Source of the DNA: Larkinella sp. C7
GTDB taxonomy: Bacteria; Bacteroidota; Bacteroidia; Cytophagales; Spirosomataceae
Assembly: GCF_006149005.1 (NCBI RefSeq)
Contig: NZ_VBSL01000007.1
Location: 248,001-312,000, forward strand
DNA length: 64,000 nt
Direction: 5' to 3'
Shown: positions 57,036-64,000 of the stretch, in pieces
How positions within the stretch are numbered: position 1 is the first letter of the stretch
How the letters are laid out: every line of letters begins with the position of its first letter
The notes under the pieces: model-generated
Told to the model about the DNA's origin: nothing
The model's input: only the letters and a program-made list of their open reading frames with translations
The model's database searches: none
Translations under genes and position numbers: made by a program

Positions 57036-59819
57036 TTAAAAGGCCATCATAAACTCGTTCAGGTTCGCTTCCTGCGGGAGGTTCAATCGTTTTCGCAAGC
57101 GATACCGTTTCAGTTCGACACTCCGGACGGTGATGTTGAGCAATTTAGCCACTTCCTTGCTGGACAGATTCATCCGAAGATAAGCCGCCAGCCGCATGTC
57201 GTCGGGTGTCAAACCGTCATACTGGCTCAATAACCGCTTGAAGAACTGTTCGTGAACTTTGTTGAAGTTCTTCTCAAAAACCTTCCAGTCGTGCCGACTG
57301 GAAATATTGGAATCGATCAGTTTGACGAGCTGGTTGATGTGTCCCGTTGCCTGATCGATGGTTTGCCGTTGCTGTACCTCCTCTTTCAGCTTTTCAACTT
57401 CTCCTTTTAATTTGAGCAACAGGTCATTTTTGTGAATCAGATTCATGGTGGTGTTGGCCAACTCCTCCGATTTGCCGATGACGTCCTGCTCCAGCTTTTC
57501 TTTCTGCACCTGCATCAGTTGCTGCCGGTGCTTTTCCTGTTCCCGGGTCAGTTTTTCCTCCATTTGCTGCCGGACTTTGGTCTGATGAGCCGCCACCTGT
57601 CGCCGGTGAACGTAGAAGCTTCCACCAATCAAACCACATCCAATCAGAAAGTAAGTCAGATAAGCCCAAGCGCTCTGGTACCAGGGCGGCAAAATCTCAA
57701 ACGGAAACGAAGTAACGGAACCGTCCGAGGTAGAACGCACCTGAAATTCGTAGGTACCCGGCCTCAGACTGGCATACTCTTTTTCGGCCATTGGGCTGAA
57801 ATCTGACCAGTCCTCATCCAATCCGGCCAGACGGTAGCTGAATAAAGGTTCCTGAATGGATTCGGGCTGACTAAACTGGAAGATCAGGTGATTTTCGTTG
57901 GCTTTCAAAACCGGTGAAAAGGAGGGCAATAGAGAGGCACTACGAAAGGTAAAATACCGGCTGTTAGTTCCATTCAGAACGGCCAACTGCCGGATCAAGG
58001 GCTTGCTGTTTAGTTGTTGATTACTTACCGTTGATAACTCCTGCCGGGGCAAAAGCGCATACCCTTTCTCGAAGCAGAGCAGGTAATACACCGAATCCAG
58101 CGGGACAATGTTCTCATAATCGTCCATCCAGGCAAAATGGCTAATGGAAAACTCCGCTTTCAAGCCATCCGGGTTGGCAACCAGGAGACTGCCATCCTGC
58201 CGTAAGAAGAGTTGTTCATCTTTCCAGCCACCAAAAATTCGCCGGATCGTTCCTGAAACCCCAAACTGCTCTTTCAAACCGGCCTCTTTGGAGTAGGAAG
58301 CCACCCAGTTGAGGTGACTTATTTTTCGTAAATCCGCTGATAATTGAACCGAATACACGCCATTATGGGCGTGACGCAGCCAGATTTGTCCCTCCGCATC
58401 TTCCCAAACCTCCCGAATCGGTTCGCTAAACCCTGCGATCGAATGACTGAATTGCCATTTGCCATCCGGAGCACGGCGATAAACACACAAGCCGGTGTAC
58501 GTTCCCTGTAGCGCAAAACCGGGTCGTGAAGACAAGGCTTGTAAACTCCAGCCACCAGTCTGCTTAAAGAGGGCTTCCCAACCTCCGGAAGGTGTTATTC
58601 GGAACGTACCGGCATTGTGGCCACAAAGCAATTGCCCGTCGAGTACGGTCAAATCCCAGACCTGCCCCTGCGAGCCCTCCACCAGATGATAAACCGGTAA
58701 ACCGGATGTGGGGAAATCGCACCAGTAAACACCATGATTGGTGCCTAAGTACAGCTTTTTATGGTGAAGAACTGCATCATACGGCGTTCCTAACTGACCG
58801 TTTGGATCAGTGAAATATTTCAGCGGGTAACTAAAGGCAATGGCATCGATGCCGTCATCGAGTCCGGCCCAGACGTTTCCTTTGAGATCGAGGGCCAGCG
58901 AGAGGACGGTGTTGTTTTGCAGCCCCTCCCGCTGATTGACGGAATACAAAATGGCACCGGTGGTATCGGTTATAATCATCCCATTGAGAATGGTACCGAA
59001 AGCATACCGGCCATCCGACAACGCCAGTCCTTTATTGCATTGATACCGCTGCAAAAACTGGCTGGCGGGGTGATTCGATCGCGAAAGCTGTCCGTTTTCG
59101 TAAAGGAATAAACCGTGATCGCGGGTGCCGATCAGCAGCCCTCTCTGCCCGTACGGGAGGATCGCATGAACGGCAGTAGAACCCAATGGCTCCGTATTGG
59201 GAAGGGAAACGAATTTCCCGTTCACCAGTTCATACAAACCGTTTCCGATGGATTGAAGATAATAACGGTCACGAACTCCGTAGAGAAAAAGCACATTGCC
59301 CGGTAAACGCACTTCTGAAACCCGCCCATTACGGTATAAAAAACCAGTGGAGAAAGACTGGAAAAATACGAAGTCCGCGCCAGTGACAATATTCCAGATT
59401 TCCTCTTTCGGGAAAAGCTTGCCGGGGATCAGCCCGCTGAGTGAACGATACTGAAGTATGCCCGCAGCATTAGCCTGCCAATAGCCAATTTCTCCCAAAC
59501 CGCCGGTATAAATGCGTCCTTTTGGATCGATAGCAACCGACCGAACAATCTGCCGTTTCGGCAATCGATGGGTTTGCCAACGTGTTCCGTCGTATTCCAG
59601 CAAGCCCTTGGAGTTAGCGGCATACAGGAAACCGGTAACCTTATCCTGACAAAGCGACCAGTTTTGATTGTAGGCCTGATATTCCTGTTTCGGAAAATTT
59701 CGGATGTAAGGGGCCAAGAACAAATTCCAGGAAGTAGGGGCCGCCATCAAATTGGGCACTAGAAGTAACCAGATTGGAAAGTAGATAGACCTCTTTATTC
59801 GTTGAAAACGCCTAAACAT
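57036..59819 (-). CDS. Transmembrane regulator: propeller sensor, Y_Y_Y domain, LuxR-type HTH
   Basis: 927 residues. Signal/anchor at 8-27, then a periplasmic beta-propeller of Reg_prop-like repeats (for example KGLLEYDGTRWQ, GNVWAGLDDGIDAI, GQIWLRHAHNGVY) to about 600. A Y_Y_Y domain (LFSYRLAGLDEDWSDFSPMA) follows near 670-715, one TM helix at about 717-738, a coiled coil at 745-850, and a C-terminal HTH (LSSKEVAKLLNITVRSVELK). There is no histidine kinase or receiver domain, so it is a one-component regulator that would bind DNA while membrane-bound. Divergent from susC, its likely target. Confidence 0.9.
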   Translation of the reverse strand: MFRRFQRIKRSIYFPIWLLLVPNLMAAPTSWNLFLAPYIRNFPKQEYQAYNQNWSLCQDKVTGFLYAANSKGLLEYDGTRWQTHRLPKRQIVRSVAIDPKGRIYTGGLGEIGYWQANAAGILQYRSLSGLIPGKLFPKEEIWNIVTGADFVFFQSFSTGFLYRNGRVSEVRLPGNVLFLYGVRDRYYLQSIGNGLYELVNGKFVSLPNTEPLGSTAVHAILPYGQRGLLIGTRDHGLFLYENGQLSRSNHPASQFLQRYQCNKGLALSDGRYAFGTILNGMIITDTTGAILYSVNQREGLQNNTVLSLALDLKGNVWAGLDDGIDAIAFSYPLKYFTDPNGQLGTPYDAVLHHKKLYLGTNHGVYWCDFPTSGLPVYHLVEGSQGQVWDLTVLDGQLLCGHNAGTFRITPSGGWEALFKQTGGWSLQALSSRPGFALQGTYTGLCVYRRAPDGKWQFSHSIAGFSEPIREVWEDAEGQIWLRHAHNGVYSVQLSADLRKISHLNWVASYSKEAGLKEQFGVSGTIRRIFGGWKDEQLFLRQDGSLLVANPDGLKAEFSISHFAWMDDYENIVPLDSVYYLLCFEKGYALLPRQELSTVSNQQLNSKPLIRQLAVLNGTNSRYFTFRSASLLPSFSPVLKANENHLIFQFSQPESIQEPLFSYRLAGLDEDWSDFSPMAEKEYASLRPGTYEFQVRSTSDGSVTSFPFEILPPWYQSAWAYLTYFLIGCGLIGGSFYVHRRQVAAHQTKVRQQMEEKLTREQEKHRQQLMQVQKEKLEQDVIGKSEELANTTMNLIHKNDLLLKLKGEVEKLKEEVQQRQTIDQATGHINQLVKLIDSNISSRHDWKVFEKNFNKVHEQFFKRLLSQYDGLTPDDMRLAAYLRMNLSSKEVAKLLNITVRSVELKRYRLRKRLNLPQEANLNEFMMAF

Positions 59820-59986
59820 GATGGGTGCGCACAGGTAATGTAAAAAATTATTAAAAATGCAAATTGTTCATTTACAGTGTTTTATTATGTATCAATAGGC
59901 CATTTTTGAGAACAAAACTATATTTATAGTTAAAATGATGTAGTAGTGATGTACTCACTTCTAACATAATCTGGTTACAGTTCGTT

Positions 59987-59994
59987 TACCTTTG
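59987..59994 (+). promoter_or_regulatory. susC promoter candidate (-7 element)
   Basis: TACCTTTG with no TTG at the -33 position, 36 nt before the susC ATG. A missing -33 box fits an activator-dependent promoter. Confidence 0.5.
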
Positions 59995-60029
59995 AGCTAA
60001 GAATAAGCAAACAATTTATCAGAAAAATT

Positions 60030-63002
60030 ATGGAGAGGGGTTTACTCGGTTTAATTATACTCTTGCTGTTCTCCGCCACGGCCTGGGCGCAGCAACGAGT
60101 CAACGGGAAAGTGACAGCGATCGACGGTTCGGTATTACCGGGCGTCAGTGTTCAGATCAAGAATACAACGAAAGGAGCCAATACCGACGCCAATGGGCAG
60201 TACAGCATGGAGGCTAATCAAGGGGATGTGCTGGTTTTCAGTTTTATTGGCATGAAGCCGACTGAACGCACGGTGAACGGCCCAACTGTAGACGCACAGT
60301 TAGAAGAAGATGTAACTACGCTGACCGAAGTGGTAGCGGTCGGATACGGTGTGCAGCGGAAGGCGGATGTGACCGGGTCTATTTCCACCGTGAAAGCCCA
60401 GGATATTGCCAGCCGTCCGGTAGCCAATGCGACGCAGGCCTTGCAGGGCAAAGCGGCCGGAGTGTTGATTACCACCAACCAGGGACTGCCGGGCGCAGCA
60501 CCGAACGTCCGGATTCGGGGGGTTGGCACAGTGGGAAACAGCAATCCGCTGTATGTGGTCGATGGGATGTTTGTCGATGACATCCGGTTTTTGAATCCCT
60601 CCGACATTCAAACCATCGATGTGCTAAAAGATGCGTCCTCGCTGGCCATTTACGGGGTTCGGGGCGCGAATGGAGTGGTTTTGGTAACGACGAAAAGCGG
60701 TAAATCCGGTCGTACCGTGTTCAATTACGAAGGCTTTGGCGGGGTGACGCAGCTTAGTAAAAAGCTCGATATGACCAATGCCAGCGAGTTTGCCACGCTG
60801 GTGAACGAAGTGGCCGTCAGTGAAGGCGGGGCCATTAAGTTTCCGAATCCGAATTCATTGGGTGCCGGAACGGACTGGTTCGATTATATTTTCCGCAACG
60901 GCAGTGTCCAGAGTCACCAGATTACGGCTTCGGGCGGCAACGAGCGGGTCACCTTCAACGTCAGTGGCAGCTATTACGACGAAAAGGGAATTGTTGACAA
61001 ATCGGCGTATAACCGCCTGACTTTCCGGTTAAACAATACCTACAAACTGACAGGAAATTTCCGGCTTGGGAACAATCTGGCGTTCTCACGGGCGCAGTCC
61101 AATAACATCCCGGGGGGGATTGTTCAAACGGCTTACAATGCCGACCCGACCATCACGCCGGTCAATGCCGACGGCACCTACGGTTTTTCGAGCGTTAGCA
61201 CGGTAGCGAATCCGGCAGCCGTATTGGCGTATCAAACCGACGACATTGCCAAAAGCGGCCAACTAGTTGGAAATATTTACGGCGAACTCGACTTCCTGAA
61301 ATCGTTTACCGTGCGCTCCAGCTTCGGGGTGGATTTGGGCCTCAACAACAGCAGCGTTTACCTGCCCCAGTATCTGGTGTCGGCCAGTCAGCGGAATGAC
61401 CAGAGCAAACTGACCCGCGAGTATGGACTCAATACGACCTGGTTGTGGGAAAACACGCTGACATTCAATCGGACGTTCAACAAGATCCACAACGTAAACG
61501 TGCTGGTGGGAGCGACGGCGCAGAACAGCCGCGCCGATGTGTTGCAGGGCATCCGTTTTAACGTACCGGGGTATAACAACAACGTAAAATTCCTGTCGCT
61601 GGGTAGCACCGTCGGTGCCCAAACAACCGACAATCCCGACAACCGCAGCTATGAATTTACCTACGCATCGTACCTGTTTCGGGTCAATTACAGTTTGCTG
61701 GATCGGTATCTACTGACCGTGAGTCTCCGGCGGGATGGTTCGTCGCGCTTTCCGACCGAAAGCCGGTGGGCCACTTTTCCGGCCGTTGGCCTGGGCTGGC
61801 GGATCATCGACGAACCCTTCATGATGGACCAGCAGTTGTTCAGCAACCTGAAATTGCGGGTCAGCTACGGCAAGCTGGGGAACACCAACATTCCCAACTA
61901 TCTGTATTATTCCCGCATCAGCAGTGGACTGAACGCCATTTTTGGATCCGGGCAAACGCTGCAACAGGGCGCCACGCTCCAAAGCACCAACACATCGAAC
62001 CTGCTCTGGGAAACCGTTACCCAAACGGATATTGGCCTGGAAATGGGATTCCTGAATAACCGGCTGACGGCTGAAATCGATTACTACAACCGGAATACCT
62101 CCGACATGATCCTGAATGTCAACATCGGGAATGGCCGTCAGGTGCAGGCCAATGCCGCCAGTGCTTACAACCGGGGTTTTGAATTCACGACGGGCTGGAA
62201 TGATACCGCGGGCGACTTGAAGTACAGCCTGAATGCCAATCTCACCACGGTGCAGAACGAAGTAACGAATCTGGGCAATGGTGGTATTCCGATCATTGGC
62301 GGTAGCCTCGGCAACGGTCGGACGGCTACGCTGACGGATGTCGGACGACCCATCGGTTCCTTCTTCGGTTATAACAGAGTGGGCATTTTCCAGACGGCGG
62401 ACGAAGTACGGGGCAGCGCCCAACCGAATGCCAAACCGGGTGATTTGCGGTATGAGGATATTAACGGGGATGGCGTAATCAATGGCGATGACCGCGTTTA
62501 CCTGGGAACACCAATTCCGAAAATGTTCTGGGGCTTCAACACCAACTTTGCCTTTAAAGGCATCGATCTGGGGGTCGATTTGCAGGGTACCCACGGCAAT
62601 AAAATTTACAATGGTCGGCGGGCGGTGCGTTTCGGCAACGAAAACTACGAACGGATCGCCCTGGAACGCTGGACGGCCCAAAATCCATCGACGACCCAGC
62701 CGCGCCTGACCAACGGCGGACCCAACTACGATGTATCGAATTACTTCATCGAAAGCGGTTCCTTCGTCCGGATTCGGAACATTCAGATTGGCTACACCCT
62801 GCCGTCGACCTTGCTGCGCTCGCTGGGTGTGCGTTCCATCCGGGCGTACGTCAATGCCCTGAACCCGGTTACGTTCACCAATTACTCGGGTTTCTCACCG
62901 GAAGTAGGCGGTAATGATGCCAGCACCCTGAGTCGCGGGGTTGACCTGGACGTTGTACCGGTCTATCGCACGACGACGGTTGGTTTACAAATTGGATTTT
63001 AA
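60030..63002 (+). CDS. SusC/RagA family TonB-dependent outer-membrane transporter
   Basis: 990 residues. Signal peptide ending AWAQ, carboxypeptidase-D-like domain at about 22-100 (VNGKVTAIDGSVLPGVSVQI), then plug (YGVQRKADVTGSISTVKAQD) and a 22-strand-type barrel ending YRTTTVGLQIGF. Imports a ligand bound by SusD, powered by TonB. Substrate unknown. Confidence 0.96.
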   Translation: MERGLLGLIILLLFSATAWAQQRVNGKVTAIDGSVLPGVSVQIKNTTKGANTDANGQYSMEANQGDVLVFSFIGMKPTERTVNGPTVDAQLEEDVTTLTEVVAVGYGVQRKADVTGSISTVKAQDIASRPVANATQALQGKAAGVLITTNQGLPGAAPNVRIRGVGTVGNSNPLYVVDGMFVDDIRFLNPSDIQTIDVLKDASSLAIYGVRGANGVVLVTTKSGKSGRTVFNYEGFGGVTQLSKKLDMTNASEFATLVNEVAVSEGGAIKFPNPNSLGAGTDWFDYIFRNGSVQSHQITASGGNERVTFNVSGSYYDEKGIVDKSAYNRLTFRLNNTYKLTGNFRLGNNLAFSRAQSNNIPGGIVQTAYNADPTITPVNADGTYGFSSVSTVANPAAVLAYQTDDIAKSGQLVGNIYGELDFLKSFTVRSSFGVDLGLNNSSVYLPQYLVSASQRNDQSKLTREYGLNTTWLWENTLTFNRTFNKIHNVNVLVGATAQNSRADVLQGIRFNVPGYNNNVKFLSLGSTVGAQTTDNPDNRSYEFTYASYLFRVNYSLLDRYLLTVSLRRDGSSRFPTESRWATFPAVGLGWRIIDEPFMMDQQLFSNLKLRVSYGKLGNTNIPNYLYYSRISSGLNAIFGSGQTLQQGATLQSTNTSNLLWETVTQTDIGLEMGFLNNRLTAEIDYYNRNTSDMILNVNIGNGRQVQANAASAYNRGFEFTTGWNDTAGDLKYSLNANLTTVQNEVTNLGNGGIPIIGGSLGNGRTATLTDVGRPIGSFFGYNRVGIFQTADEVRGSAQPNAKPGDLRYEDINGDGVINGDDRVYLGTPIPKMFWGFNTNFAFKGIDLGVDLQGTHGNKIYNGRRAVRFGNENYERIALERWTAQNPSTTQPRLTNGGPNYDVSNYFIESGSFVRIRNIQIGYTLPSTLLRSLGVRSIRAYVNALNPVTFTNYSGFSPEVGGNDASTLSRGVDLDVVPVYRTTTVGLQIGF

Positions 63003-63021
63003 TTTTTAACGGGCAAGAATC

Positions 63022-64000
63022 ATGATTTCCATATCGAAACAATTTTTGAGAATTGCGCTGGCGGGTTCCCTCATGCTGACGGGACAGGCGTGTAGTGAAG
63101 AATTCCTGGACAGAAAACCGCAGGGCGAACTGATTACCGAAGATTTTTTCAACAGCCAGGAAGGCGCTGTGCAGGCTACCAATGCCATTTACTGGCAACT
63201 TCGCCAGTGGCCAACCCACGTTTTTGCATTCATCGCTATTTCCAGCATGACGTCGGATGATGCTGATAAAGGGAGCGAACCGGGCGACGCGAGTTTCCTG
63301 AGCGAATTCGATCTGTTTACCGTTACGTCGACTAACGGCGGTTTGAACGATTTCTGGAGCGGTCAATATCTGGGTATTGCCAAAGCCAATCAGGTGATTG
63401 AGCGGGTTCCGGCCATCGAAATGGATGAAACGCTCAAGGCGCGGCTGATTGCGGAAGCCAAAATGTTACGGGCTTACTTTTACTTCAATCTGGTACGGAC
63501 CTTCGGTGGTGTTCCGCTGATTACGCAGTTGCAGGACGACGATGCGCCAGCCGTGCCGCGTGCCAGCCGTCAGGACATTTACCAGCAGATTGAAAAGGAT
63601 TTGAATGACGCAATCACGGTTTTACCGGAAAAATCGGAATACGCAGCCACTGAACTGGGTCGGGTCACCAAAGGAGCTGCGAAAGGGTGGCTGGCGAAGG
63701 TTTCGATGTATCAGGGAAAGTGGAGTGAAGTGCTCCGGCTGACGAATGAAATCATGCAATCGGGACAGTATGACCTCAAAACGCCTTACGAAGTGATCTT
63801 CACCGAAGCCGGTGAGAACACCTCCGAGTCGCTGTTTGAAGTACAGAATGCGGCCTTGCCCCAGGGCGGAGGAGGGTCGCAGTATGCCGAGGTTCAGAGC
63901 GTCCGGGGGCAGTTTGGCTGGGGTTTCAATGTGCCATCCGAAGATCTGGTGAAAGCCTATGAAACCGGTGATCCGCGAAAAGCGGCTACGATTATCGAGC
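63022..64000 (+). CDS. SusD/RagB family nutrient-binding lipoprotein (5' part, runs off the window)
   Basis: 326 residues visible of a usual 450-600. Lipobox Cys24 (LTGQACSEEFLDRKPQG). SusD-like start (ITEDFFNSQEGAVQATNAIY) and TPR region (KMLRAYFYFNLVRTFGGVPL, TKGAAKGWLAKVSMYQGKW). Starts 19 nt after the susC stop. Confidence 0.95.
   Translation, partial: MISISKQFLRIALAGSLMLTGQACSEEFLDRKPQGELITEDFFNSQEGAVQATNAIYWQLRQWPTHVFAFIAISSMTSDDADKGSEPGDASFLSEFDLFTVTSTNGGLNDFWSGQYLGIAKANQVIERVPAIEMDETLKARLIAEAKMLRAYFYFNLVRTFGGVPLITQLQDDDAPAVPRASRQDIYQQIEKDLNDAITVLPEKSEYAATELGRVTKGAAKGWLAKVSMYQGKWSEVLRLTNEIMQSGQYDLKTPYEVIFTEAGENTSESLFEVQNAALPQGGGGSQYAEVQSVRGQFGWGFNVPSEDLVKAYETGDPRKAATIIE

Overview
The window comes from a chromosome of the phylum Bacteroidota, most likely order Cytophagales near Spirosoma or Larkinella. 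The evidence is a SusC/SusD pair, an Act (alternative complex III) operon joined to a caa3-type oxidase operon, a DUF4295 gene beside rpmG, long-form IspH, a transmembrane propeller/Y_Y_Y/LuxR regulator, and many promoters of the Bacteroidota form TTG, about 19 nt, TAnnTTTG. The genus is inferred, not proven. No prophage, insertion sequence, CRISPR array or replication origin was seen.

Layout. 1-6.1 kb holds the 5' part of rimO, two unknown envelope genes, an MNT/HEPN toxin-antitoxin pair with a frameshifted HEPN gene, ftsY, a DUF4295 gene, rpmG, a nuoD outside any nuo operon, and hpt. 6.2-17.7 kb holds housekeeping and accessory genes: a TPR protein, an Lrp regulator, a GHL10 glycosidase-like protein, a sugar epimerase, ispH, a GH3-family protein, penicillin acylase and an OmpH-like protein. 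17.7-21.7 kb holds a possible structured RNA, smpB, an HNH nuclease, rpsA and tRNA-Cys.

21.8-38.9 kb is one long respiratory operon of 17 genes: actABCDEF, coxB, coxA, ctaA, ctaB, two subunit III genes, subunit IV, sco, DUF420, a small CxxC membrane protein and DUF983. It encodes quinol oxidation, electron transfer to cytochrome c and oxidase, oxygen reduction, and the heme A and copper assembly factors. It has a textbook promoter in front and a strong terminator behind. 39.0-41.4 kb is an ECF sigma factor, a putative anti-sigma factor and a putative outer-membrane protein.

41.6-57.0 kb is the information-processing block: tRNA-Tyr, Gly and Thr, tuf, tRNA-Trp, secE, nusG, rplKAJL, rpoB, rpoC, a DUF3467 gene, rpsL and rpsG. 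fusA does not follow rpsG; a terminator does. 57.0-64.0 kb is a polysaccharide-utilization-type locus: a divergent transmembrane regulator, susC and the first part of susD.

The most unusual signal is a set of intergenic sequences built from degenerate 7-bp repeats (4218-4322, 7478-7574, 10020-10114, 41728-41769, 41881-41938, 43382-43444, and less clearly 21422-21491). All but one fold back into long hairpins. Their arms differ between loci but share the 7-bp period.
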